Positions 1-5,571 are shown, counted from the first letter of the stretch. The stretch: DNA of 8,997 nt from Symbiobacteriaceae bacterium (GCA_027356675.1 DAHVXO010000094.1:1-8997); one strand, 5' to 3'. Program-made: numbers and translations. Notes: generated from the letters alone by a model not told the origin.

Positions 1-519
1 GGCTTCATTCGTCCCACCGTTCTGGTCATCGCCCGTCCCTTCGCGGGCTCCCCCAACATGCACACCAACGGCGTTTCTGCCATCACTGTTCCCGATCAGC
101 GCTGGGCACGCTGCGACATCAAGAGTGTGTCGCTGCTCCCCAACGCCCTCGCCAAGCAGGCCGCGGCGGAGGTCGATGCCTACGAAGCGATCTTCGTCCA
201 TGATGGATTTGTGATCGAAGGCAGCAGTTCCAACTTCATGGCCGTCCTCGACGGCGAGATTCGGACCTATCCCAAGTGCAACTACATCCTGGGCGGCATC
301 ACACGCGAGGTCGTGCTCGACCTGGCCCATAAGCTGGACTACCGGGTGCGCGAGGAAGGCATCCCGATTAGCGCACTGGACCGTTGCACGGAGATGTGGG
401 TTACGTCGACCACGTCGGAAGTCATGCCCATCGTCAAGCTTGACGGCCGCCAGGTGGGTGATGGACGCCCCGGACCCATCGCACAGGCCTTGCAGGCCGA
501 GTTCACCAAGCTCATATAA
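1..519 (+). CDS. dat: D-amino acid aminotransferase, C-terminal part (5' end outside window)
   Basis: PLP-dependent fold-type IV transaminase that interconverts D-alanine plus 2-oxoglutarate with pyruvate plus D-glutamate, supplying D-amino acids for peptidoglycan in the cytoplasm. The reading frame is open from base 1, so only the last 172 residues are visible; the Bacillus enzyme has about 280. The segment RCDIKS carries the presumed PLP lysine (visible residue 41, bases 121-123). EGSSSN (bases 217-234) supplies the glutamate that contacts the pyridine nitrogen. GGITRE and the C-terminal VTSTTSE stretch are also typical. These match D-amino acid aminotransferases better than branched-chain aminotransferases (IlvE), which share the fold and are the main alternative. 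The N-terminal substrate-side residues are not in the window. The gene ends 31 bases before a strong hairpin and pfkA follows on the same strand, with no obvious functional link. Confidence 0.85.
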   Translation, partial: GFIRPTVLVIARPFAGSPNMHTNGVSAITVPDQRWARCDIKSVSLLPNALAKQAAAEVDAYEAIFVHDGFVIEGSSSNFMAVLDGEIRTYPKCNYILGGITREVVLDLAHKLDYRVREEGIPISALDRCTEMWVTSTTSEVMPIVKLDGRQVGDGRPGPIAQALQAEFTKLI

Positions 520-550
520 GGCATCCTGATGGAAGTCGCCAGACACTAAT

Positions 551-579
551 GAGCCCGCTGCCGCTTCGGCAGCGGGCTC
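551..579 (+). terminator. Strong GC-rich hairpin between dat and pfkA
   Basis: Arms GAGCCCGCTGCCG (551-563) and CGGCAGCGGGCTC (567-579) pair perfectly over 13 bp around a 3-base loop (or 12 bp around GCTTC). No T-run follows; the next bases lead straight into the pfkA ribosome binding site. It is placed like a dat terminator, but without a U-tract it may only attenuate, or act as a 3'-end stabiliser or processing site. Confidence 0.6.
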
Positions 580-604
580 CCATTCACAAGGAGGGAGGAA
601 GGGC

Positions 605-1669
605 ATGCGACGCATTGGCGTATTGACTGGCGGAGGCGACGCTCCAGGGCTGAATGCAGTGATTCGGGCCCTGGTCAAACACCTGTCGGCGAATAGCGTC
701 GAGGTTATCGGATTTCGCGACGGGTTTCGGGGGCTCGTGCTCGGCGCCTCCCGCGTACTCGACATGAATGCAATCTCCGGGATCCTTCCCCGTGGCGGGA
801 CCATCCTGGGAACCTCAAACCGCGACAACCCCTTCGAGTTTCAAGGCCAGGACCGTTTGGCGGACTGCCTCAAGAACGTGCAGGAACTCGGAGTGGAGTC
901 GGTCGTCGTCATCGGTGGCGACGGGTCGCTGGCGATTTCCACTGAGTGCTACCGGCGGGGGCTGCCCACGGTGGGGGTCCCCAAAACCATCGACAATGAC
1001 CTCGAGGCCACGGATCAGACCTTCGGTTTTGACACTGCGGTTAACACCGCTACGGAAGCCTTGGACCGACTCCACACCACGGCGGAGTCCCACCACAGGG
1101 TCATGGTCCTCGAGGTGATGGGCAGGTATGCCGGCTGGATTGCCCTGGCTTCGGGCATCGCCGGCGGTGCAGATGCGATTCTGATTCCGGAGATTCCGTT
1201 CCGATTTGAGACCGTCGCCAACCGGATTCTGCAGCGGAAGGCAGCGGGACGATCCTTCAGCATCATCGTCGTGGCTGAAGGCGCAAAGATGCCCGACGGA
1301 AACCTAGTCGTTGCCAGGACCGTTGCAGGCAGTCACGACCCAATTCGCCTGGGCGGCATCGGGCACCTGATTGCCGCACGCATGGAGGATCTTACGGGGC
1401 TGGAGGCCCGCGTCACGATCCTGGGGCACGTGCAACGCGGAGGCAGCCCAACACCCTATGACCGCATTCTGGCGACTCGGTACGGCGTTGCTGCGGCTGA
1501 TCTGGCCCTGGGTCGGGTTTACGGCCATATGGTTGCGCTGCGCGGAACCAGCGTTATTCCGGTCCCATTCTCAGAGGCCGTGGGCAAGATGCGCGCGGTG
1601 CCCATCGACGGTGAGTTGATGCAGACCGCTCGCGGCGTGGGCATCACCTTTGGCGATGAGACAGACTGA
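605..1669 (+). CDS. pfkA: 6-phosphofructokinase, mixed G/K active-site type
   Basis: Phosphorylates fructose 6-phosphate to fructose 1,6-bisphosphate, the committed step of glycolysis, in the cytoplasm. It has 354 residues against about 320 for E. coli PfkA. The ATG at 605 follows a strong site, AAGGAGGGAGG, at 588-598. Visible motifs are GGGDAPGLN (9-17, nucleotide loop), GGDGS (104-108), PKTIDND (126-132, catalytic Asp130), the TTAESHHR stretch (158-165), MGR (172-174) and PEIPF (195-199). The Gly at residue 107 is the ATP-type residue (E. coli Gly104), whereas Lys127 is the residue normally seen in pyrophosphate enzymes (E. coli Gly124). This combination, with TTAESHHR and EVMGRYAGWIAL, resembles the actinobacterial group III PFKs. 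The phosphoryl donor (ATP, PPi or polyphosphate) cannot be settled from sequence. The allosteric-site residues are not clearly those of the E. coli type. Its own terminator follows. Confidence 0.95.
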   Translation: MRRIGVLTGGGDAPGLNAVIRALVKHLSANSVEVIGFRDGFRGLVLGASRVLDMNAISGILPRGGTILGTSNRDNPFEFQGQDRLADCLKNVQELGVESVVVIGGDGSLAISTECYRRGLPTVGVPKTIDNDLEATDQTFGFDTAVNTATEALDRLHTTAESHHRVMVLEVMGRYAGWIALASGIAGGADAILIPEIPFRFETVANRILQRKAAGRSFSIIVVAEGAKMPDGNLVVARTVAGSHDPIRLGGIGHLIAARMEDLTGLEARVTILGHVQRGGSPTPYDRILATRYGVAAADLALGRVYGHMVALRGTSVIPVPFSEAVGKMRAVPIDGELMQTARGVGITFGDETD

Positions 1670-1689
1670 ACCGGCACAAGAATGAACGG

Positions 1690-1721
1690 AGACCCCGTGG
1701 GCCAACCCCCACGGGGTCTTT
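1690..1721 (+). terminator. Terminator of pfkA
   Basis: A perfect 12-bp stem, AGACCCCGTGGG (1690-1701) with CCCACGGGGTCT (1708-1719), surrounds a 6-base loop. It ends in a short TTT, 20 bases past the pfkA stop. The stem is strong and the U-tract is short. Confidence 0.8.
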
Positions 1722-1766
1722 GCGTACGTGTAACGGGAAAGCGATAAAAAATTGTCAGACGAAGAC

Positions 1767-1796
1767 TTGACCGGAATTACCTAAATCTGGTAGGAT
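1767..1796 (+). promoter_or_regulatory. Likely promoter of the XRE regulator gene
   Basis: The -35 is TTGACC (1767-1772, 5 of 6) and the -10 is TAGGAT (1791-1796, 4 of 6), with an 18-base spacer, in a locally A/T-rich stretch. The predicted start near 1803 gives a leader of about 50 bases. The short inverted repeat GAAC-N5-GTTC (1799-1811) lies at the predicted start and could be an operator for autoregulation; the spacer also holds TACC (1778-1781) facing GGTA (1789-1792). Both repeats are only 4 bp per arm, so the operator reading is weak. Confidence 0.5.
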
Positions 1797-1852
1797 AAGA
1801 ACGGGTTGTTCCACATAATGGCACGAAAGGTAACGAAAAGGGGGTACACGAA

Positions 1853-2536
1853 GTGACCGGAAGTAGCATGGGCGACCGGCTTGCATGGGCGCGTAACCAG
1901 CAGGGATTGATCCTCCAACAGGTGAGCGAGCGGAGCGGGTTGGCCATCGGCTACATCTCCCAGCTCGAGAAGGGGGCCAAGGTGAACCCCACCATTGATG
2001 CGCTTAACCGCCTGGCCAAGTCCCTGGGCGTCAGTGTGGCCTTCATCTTGGGTGAGGTTCAGGCGCCCCCGTACGATGACGTCAGCTCGATGCTGATCGG
2101 TGGACAGGCCTGGACCGTGGGCCAGCGGTTTGCCCGCCATGTCGATGTCCTCTCCCGTGTGGAAAAGGAGCGCCTGCTGCTCGACACGGTGGAGCAGCGC
2201 TTCTCGCGCGTGGTGGATTTCCTGTGTGAGAACTTCCCGTCCATCTTCACCCGGACCGTTGTCGCCTTTCAACTTGGCCTGTCCGTGCGGGGCCTGAACG
2301 ACATTCTCGAGCGCAACTGCGAGGTTGGGCCCATGGTATTGAACCAGATGGTCTCGATTACCGGCATCCCCATGCACTTCTTCGCCACAGGCCAGCTCGA
2401 GGCTCCCGCTGAAATGTGCAAGGTCTCACCCGCCCAGGTCATCCAGTACATGGTACCCATCTCCATGGCCGCCGAGCTGAACGTGACTCCCGATCAACTC
2501 TCGACCATGATCCGTGAGTTCGGGAATCGGCACTGA
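1853..2536 (+). CDS. XRE-family transcriptional regulator with a second, degenerate HTH copy
   Basis: Predicted cytoplasmic DNA-binding regulator of 227 residues. The N-terminal part (about 7-68) is a clear Cro/C1-type HTH: the helix QQVSERSGL, then the recognition helix AIGYISQLEKG, then the NPTIDALNRLAKSLGV closing helices. The GTG start at 1853 is preceded by AAAAGGGGG (1837-1845) at good spacing; ATG 1868 is an in-frame alternative. Residues about 141-180 (LGLSVRGLNDILERN, then GPMVLNQMVSITGIP) line up with residues 28-67 of the first domain, so the C-terminal half seems to descend from a second XRE domain. A further HTH-like stretch (AAELNVTPDQLSTMI, 207-221) is near the end. It faces the TPR and peptide genes convergently. 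The DNA target and ligand are unknown. The XRE call is firm; the duplication is my own alignment by eye. Confidence 0.88.
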   Translation: MTGSSMGDRLAWARNQQGLILQQVSERSGLAIGYISQLEKGAKVNPTIDALNRLAKSLGVSVAFILGEVQAPPYDDVSSMLIGGQAWTVGQRFARHVDVLSRVEKERLLLDTVEQRFSRVVDFLCENFPSIFTRTVVAFQLGLSVRGLNDILERNCEVGPMVLNQMVSITGIPMHFFATGQLEAPAEMCKVSPAQVIQYMVPISMAAELNVTPDQLSTMIREFGNRH

Positions 2537-2580
2537 TGAGAGGCCCGTCCATCTCTCGCTCTTTCCGGACAGGCCTCTCA
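2537..2580 (+). terminator. Hairpin directly after the XRE gene, no U-tract
   Basis: Arms TGAGAGGCCCGTCC (2537-2550) and GGACAGGCCTCTCA (2567-2580) form a 14-bp stem with one A-C mismatch and a 16-base loop. It begins at the base after the stop codon. No T-run follows on the forward strand, so termination here may be weak or factor-dependent. A better U-tract terminator lies downstream at 2790-2816. Confidence 0.5.
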
Positions 2581-2606
2581 GGGCCCTGCACCCTTGGGAG
2601 ACGCCG

Positions 2607-2711
2607 TTAGAATAACGGGCCCGGACCGGCCGTCCGCACCTCGGCCAGGGCCACCGACGCCGTTGCCAGCACGCTCATGAGTACGAACAACGCCACCAGC
2701 AGTCTCTTCAC
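2607..2711 (-). CDS. Small exported pro-peptide, Phr-like (34 codons)
   Basis: A small gene below usual length cut-offs. A GTG start (2711-2709) is preceded on the reverse strand by AAGAAGGGGG with 8 bases of spacing; an ATG in that gap is out of frame and stops after three codons. The product has 34 residues: positive start KR (2-3), a hydrophobic core LLVALFVLMSVLATA (4-18), then SVALA with a signal peptidase I site after ALA (21-23), and a tail of only 11 residues, EVRTAGPGPLF. An export signal followed by a tail this short is the architecture of Phr and related signalling pro-peptides, whose C-terminal 5-10 residues are re-imported and bind a TPR receptor. A TPR protein is encoded directly upstream on the same strand, 246 bases away. 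Alternatives are a small secreted or membrane peptide of another role, or a chance ORF; the ribosome site and perfect signal peptide argue against chance. Confidence 0.65.
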   Translation of the reverse strand: MKRLLVALFVLMSVLATASVALAEVRTAGPGPLF

Positions 2712-2779
2712 ACCAACATCCCCCTTCTTGCCTTCTGTTCGCCTGAGTCGGACCGCGTCACCGGTCCTCCAAATTTGAC

Positions 2780-2830
2780 TTCGGGCAACCCCGGCACTTT
2801 TTGTGCCGGGCTTTTTCCTATCTGCCCGAA
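2780..2830 (+). terminator. Nested hairpin with forward-strand intrinsic terminator
   Basis: The inner stem CCCGGCAC (2790-2797) with GTGCCGGG (2803-2810), loop TTTTT, is followed by CTTTTT (2811-2816). This is a standard intrinsic terminator for forward-strand transcripts. An outer 8-bp stem, TTCGGGCA (2780-2787) with TGCCCGAA (2823-2830), encloses it. On the reverse strand no U-tract follows, so there it would be a structured element between the TPR and peptide genes rather than a terminator. No forward gene ends nearby except the XRE gene, which stops at 2536. Confidence 0.7.
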
Positions 2831-2880
2831 CGGTACAGCCATGAGCCGTGCGCCCAACCGGAGGACCACTCTCCGCCCGC

Positions 2881-2899
2881 TTTTCGCTGGAGGCGAAAA
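2881..2899. repeat. Short inverted repeat between the TPR and peptide genes
   Basis: TTTTCGC (2881-2887) and GCGAAAA (2893-2899) form a perfect 7-bp stem with a 5-base loop. No T-run follows on either strand. It could be a small operator or an RNA hairpin in the TPR-peptide spacer; its function is unknown. Confidence 0.35.
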
Positions 2900-2957
2900 T
2901 CCGGGGCAAGAGGTGGCGGCCACCAGGGCCACCACGTTTGGCACGGCAGGAATCCGC

Positions 2958-3914
2958 TCAGTCAGGCGTGCGGGACTGGGTGACTTCAGCGACCTGCCGG
3001 CGCAGGGCTGAGGCCCGATTCATGAGAAATGGATGCTTGGCCTTCAGAGCGAAATCGAGCGCCAAGTTCGCAAACATGCCCGCTTCCTTGTGCTGGCCGA
3101 CATCCAGAGCGTTTTCCCCGGCTATGACGCAGGCTGTGGCCAGAATGTGGTCATCAACGCCGGGCCGACCGGGGACCAGGGCCTCCTCGCAGAAATCCAT
3201 GGAGGTCCGGATGTCTCCGCTGAGCCTGTGATAGTAGGCCAGGTCGGTCAGCAGGCTCGCTGAAAGACCATCGTCTGAGTGGGACTGGAGGTACATGGAC
3301 ACCTGCTCGATATACGGCCAGGCTGCGGCTGGCCGGCTGGCCGCCAGGTGACACCAGATGATGCCACGGACGGCCTCCATGGCTTCACGGTCCCTGTTCT
3401 CCCTGCGATGCAGGCTGGCGGCAGTCTCGTGGTAGGTTATGGCCTTCTCGTATTCGCGCCGCTGGCGGAGGATCAGTGCCAGGTTGTGATGCGCCTTCGC
3501 CTCCAGCCCCTGGATCTGCGGGTAGTGGGGGAGATCGCTCAGAAACTGCGCCAGGTGCTCGCGGGCGAGGTGTGAGTCTCCCAGGGTGAGGTAGAACTCT
3601 CCCAAGTCATAGCGAGCCCGTCCGATTAGCTCCCACTCACCGATTGCACTGGCTCGCTCCAGGGCCTTCTCACCAAGTTTGGCAGCAGCGAACACGTCTT
3701 GCACGTAATAGTGAGCGAGTGCAGCTCCACGGTATGCCTGTACCAAGTTCGCACCCGTCAGGTCACCGACATGGATGAGCCGCTCCGCCTCTCTCCGCGC
3801 CTGGACGTACTCTCCGCGTGTCAAATGCTGGCGGAGTCTTTCCAAGGGCAACGGACACGACCCCCCCCCAGACAGCGGGTACGGCGTCTGAGACGAATTT
3901 CCAATTACTGTCAT
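2958..3914 (-). CDS. TPR-repeat protein, candidate Rap-like peptide receptor
   Basis: Probably a cytoplasmic, all-helical protein of 318 residues built almost entirely of tetratricopeptide-like repeats. I see helical-pair units at roughly 57-90, 97-130, 139-172, 178-211, 217-248 and 257-290. The best TPR consensus matches are AHHNLALILRQRREYEKAI, ARYDLGEFYLTLGDSHLA and AYYHRLSGDIRTSMDFCEEAL. There is no signal peptide, membrane segment or HTH. The start is uncertain: the ATG at 3914 lacks a ribosome site, whereas a nine-G run (3861-3869) lies 9 bases before an in-frame TTG at 3851 that would give 297 residues and begin just before the helical region. The small exported peptide gene follows on the same strand. 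TPR receptor then pro-peptide is the order of Rap-Phr cassettes; Rap proteins are about 370-380 residues, so this is shorter. A generic TPR scaffold, or a TPR regulator that lost its HTH, is the alternative. The TPR call is firm; the receptor role is inferred. Confidence 0.8.
   Translation of the reverse strand: MTVIGNSSQTPYPLSGGGSCPLPLERLRQHLTRGEYVQARREAERLIHVGDLTGANLVQAYRGAALAHYYVQDVFAAAKLGEKALERASAIGEWELIGRARYDLGEFYLTLGDSHLAREHLAQFLSDLPHYPQIQGLEAKAHHNLALILRQRREYEKAITYHETAASLHRRENRDREAMEAVRGIIWCHLAASRPAAAWPYIEQVSMYLQSHSDDGLSASLLTDLAYYHRLSGDIRTSMDFCEEALVPGRPGVDDHILATACVIAGENALDVGQHKEAGMFANLALDFALKAKHPFLMNRASALRRQVAEVTQSRTPD
3861..3869 (-). repeat. Nine-base poly-G tract (coding strand) near the TPR gene start
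   Basis: Nine consecutive C on the forward strand read as G9 in the TPR gene. It either encodes GlyGlyGly (16-18 of the long form) or serves as a G-rich ribosome binding site for the TTG at 3851. Such tracts slip during replication and are also error-prone in assemblies. Confidence 0.8.
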
Positions 3915-3928
3915 CTAAGGGCAACTTC

Positions 3929-3957
3929 ATAGTAGCAGGTACGTTCTGGAAGTGCAA
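3929..3957 (-). promoter_or_regulatory. Possible reverse-strand promoter of the TPR gene
   Basis: Read on the reverse strand, TTGCAC (3957-3952) is followed after 17 bases by TACTAT (3934-3929). The -10 matches 4 of 6, including the key T, A and T positions; the -35 is poor (3 of 6). A start near 3922 would leave only about 8 bases before ATG 3914. It would exclude the out-of-frame ATG at 3930 and make the TTG at 3851, with its G-rich site, attractive. Confidence 0.35.
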
Positions 3958-4086
3958 GATGGAATCTCACGACAACCCTCGACAGGCAGATGCGCGATCT
4001 CATGATCTGACTGACACTTCCACGGGCAGGGATAGGTGGTCCACAAGTCAAAGAGAAGAAGTGAGATCTCCCGTCCGAGGTGAGTC

Positions 4087-4797
4087 ATGCTCAAGACGAT
4101 CTTGTTTGACCTGGATGGAACCCTGCTCCCCGTCGACACTGACCGGTTCGTCTACCACTACATGACAGCGCTTGCCGCCCACGTTGGACCATTAGTCCCA
4201 GACGAGAGGCTAGTGGCTCAAGTGATGGCATCGACCTATGTCATGGTGGCGAACACGGACCCCGAGCTCACAAACGCGCAAGTGTTTGCGCAGGATTTCT
4301 TTCCCAAGGTGGGCTATGACGCAGCCGAATTGATGCCCGTATTCGAACAGTTTTACCGTGACCGGTTCCCGGGTCTCAAGTCGGCCTGCAATGGCCTGCC
4401 GGGAATAGCCCGAGCCGTGGTCGAGACGGCAGTCGCCAAGGGATACGAGGTGGTCCTCGCCACCAATCCGGTCTTTCCGAGAGTGGCCATCGAGGAACGG
4501 ATGCGGTGGGTGGGTATCGCAGACATGCCGTGGTCCCTGGTCACCACCTACGAGGAGATGCACGCTTGCAAGCCGCACGCTGCCTACTACCAGGAGGTCC
4601 TGACTCGGATCGGGCGGAATGCTGACGAGTGTCTGATGGTCGGTAACGATGTGGAGGAGGATTTGTCGGCCGCAAGACTAGGCATGGATGTATACTTTGT
4701 GACCGACTTCGCGGTAAACCGAACCGGTGTCCAGCTGCCACCGGACCGGACGGGATCGCTCGCCAATTTACTGCAGCGCCTATCTACCGGCATCTAG
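4087..4797 (+). CDS. HAD-superfamily hydrolase (phosphatase)
   Basis: Predicted cytoplasmic Mg-dependent phosphatase of 236 residues with all four HAD motifs: DLDGT (8-12; nucleophile Asp8 and acid/base Asp10), Thr126 in ATNP, Lys162 in CKPH and GNDVEEDL (186-193; metal-binding Asp188). The long helical segment of about 95 residues between motifs I and II is a C1-type cap, as in phosphoglycolate phosphatase, YjjG and pyrophosphatase PpaX relatives. The substrate cannot be told from sequence. The ATG at 4087 has GAGGTGA (4077-4083) in front. It is divergent from the TPR gene across 172 bases and lies upstream of nuoB, which has its own promoter, so co-transcription with complex I is not required. 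No clear promoter or terminator was found for it. Confidence 0.88.
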   Translation: MLKTILFDLDGTLLPVDTDRFVYHYMTALAAHVGPLVPDERLVAQVMASTYVMVANTDPELTNAQVFAQDFFPKVGYDAAELMPVFEQFYRDRFPGLKSACNGLPGIARAVVETAVAKGYEVVLATNPVFPRVAIEERMRWVGIADMPWSLVTTYEEMHACKPHAAYYQEVLTRIGRNADECLMVGNDVEEDLSAARLGMDVYFVTDFAVNRTGVQLPPDRTGSLANLLQRLSTGI

Positions 4798-4883
4798 CCC
4801 TCGGGCCATATAATAGGAACGCATCAATTGGATAACGCATTTTCATTCGCAGATGGCCGCCCCAAGTGGGTGGCGAGACCCTT

Positions 4884-4893
4884 GTCAATTGAC
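4884..4893. promoter_or_regulatory. Perfect palindrome overlapping the nuoB -35 box
   Basis: GTCAATTGAC is a 10-bp perfect palindrome whose right half overlaps the -35 hexamer TTGACT (4889-4894). A related CAATTG core occurs upstream at 4825-4830. The position fits a repressor operator, but part of the symmetry may come by chance from the -35 box. It does not look like the longer Rex consensus. Confidence 0.35.
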
Positions 4894-4918
4894 TCTCTCA
4901 GAAACGGGACAGTATAAT
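4889..4918 (+). promoter_or_regulatory. Promoter of nuoB
   Basis: TTGACT (4889-4894, 5 of 6) and a perfect TATAAT (4913-4918), spaced by 18 bases, form a near-consensus sigma-A promoter. A start near 4925 gives a leader of about 65 bases before the GTG at 4991. The -10 is followed by GGGTG, exactly as in the nuoA promoter. Confidence 0.85.
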
Positions 4919-4990
4919 GGGTGTTGGCGTGTTACTCCGAGATCAAAGCGTGTTGCTTTTACTTATACCTTGATCGGGAGGTGGTTCTGG

Positions 4991-5539
4991 GTGGGTGAGA
5001 ACCAGATCCAGGAACTGGACTGGTTGAATGACCCCGTGGTGCTGTCTGACGTCGAAGTCAACCAGAATGTGGTTGTCGGCAAGATGCCTGCGGTGGTCGA
5101 GAGGGTCCTCGGCTGGGGACAGGGCAATTCCGTTTGGCCGCTCGGGTTTGGCATAGCCTGCTGCGCAATTGAGATGATGGCCGCAGGCGGCCCCAAGTAT
5201 GACATTGCCCGCTTCGGGTCGGAAGCCTTCCGGATGTCTCCGCGCCAGGCCGATCTCATGATCGTGGCCGGCACCGTCAATGAGAAGATGGCGGTAGTGG
5301 TCCGTCGCCTCTATGACCAGATGGCAGAACCCAAGTTCGTCATTGCCATGGGGGCCTGTGCCTCCAATGGTGGACCGTACTGGGACACCTACAACGTAGT
5401 GGACGGTGTCCATAAGGTCGTTCCGGTCGACGTTTATGTCCCTGGCTGCCCCCCGCGCCCCGAAGCCCTGTTGCAAGGGCTCATGGAGATTCAGGAGATG
5501 CTCAAGCATGGCAAGCGGGGCCTGGTCACCAAGGGGTAG
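4991..5539 (+). CDS. nuoB: NADH-quinone oxidoreductase subunit B
   Basis: Peripheral-arm subunit of complex I that carries iron-sulfur cluster N2, the last electron carrier before quinone, at the junction with the membrane arm. All four cluster ligands are visible: Cys57-Cys58 ([11 protein letters not shown]), Cys123 (GACASNGG) and Cys153 (PGCPPRPE). The length is 182 residues, usual for the family. I choose the GTG at 4991 because GGGAGGTGG (4976-4984) precedes it and the promoter lies at 4889-4918. The in-frame ATG at 4853 is upstream of that promoter and would add 46 non-conserved residues. nuoB stands alone: its own promoter, then a terminator at 5546-5571. It precedes nuoA, whereas the common order is nuoA-nuoB. 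Confidence 0.95.
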   Translation: MGENQIQELDWLNDPVVLSDVEVNQNVVVGKMPAVVERVLGWGQGNSVWPLGFGIACCAIEMMAAGGPKYDIARFGSEAFRMSPRQADLMIVAGTVNEKMAVVVRRLYDQMAEPKFVIAMGACASNGGPYWDTYNVVDGVHKVVPVDVYVPGCPPRPEALLQGLMEIQEMLKHGKRGLVTKG

Positions 5540-5545
5540 AACAAC

Positions 5546-5571
5546 AAGGCAGGGCCGCAGCCCTGCCTTTT
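5546..5571 (+). terminator. Terminator of nuoB
   Basis: AAGGCAGGGC (5546-5555) pairs perfectly with GCCCTGCCTT (5560-5569) over 10 bp around a 4-base loop, and the TTTT run ends at 5571. It lies 7 bases past the nuoB stop and before a new promoter, so it separates nuoB from nuoA. Confidence 0.85.

Noticed and set aside
1781..2377. Reverse-strand open frame of 198 codons opposite the XRE gene
   Set aside because: His/Gln/Gly-rich shadow composition, no ribosome site, and it covers the XRE gene and its promoter.
2708..2944. Reverse-strand 78-codon frame between the TPR and peptide genes
   Set aside because: It overlaps the nested hairpin and the ribosome site of the peptide gene. There is no clear signal peptide or domain and no good ribosome site.
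3763..3957. Alternative reverse-strand frame (MHFQNVPATMKLPLDD...) as the true N-terminus of the TPR protein
   Set aside because: It would need a change in the poly-G tract to join the TPR frame, has no ribosome site, and overlaps the likely promoter -10. It is kept only as part of the phase-variation idea.
3915..4086. Search for a riboswitch or T-box in the gap before the HAD gene
   Set aside because: No T-box signature or known riboswitch core was seen. ATCTCAC (3964-3970) and GTGAGAT (4061-4067) are complementary but far apart and probably chance. No clear forward promoter was found either.
4809..4814. TATAAT upstream of the nuoB promoter
   Set aside because: No acceptable -35 hexamer lies 16-18 bases upstream. 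The 4889-4918 pair is far better.
4853..4990. In-frame N-terminal extension of nuoB from ATG 4853
   Set aside because: It lies across and upstream of a near-consensus promoter (4889-4918), adds 46 non-conserved residues, and a good ribosome site precedes the GTG at 4991.
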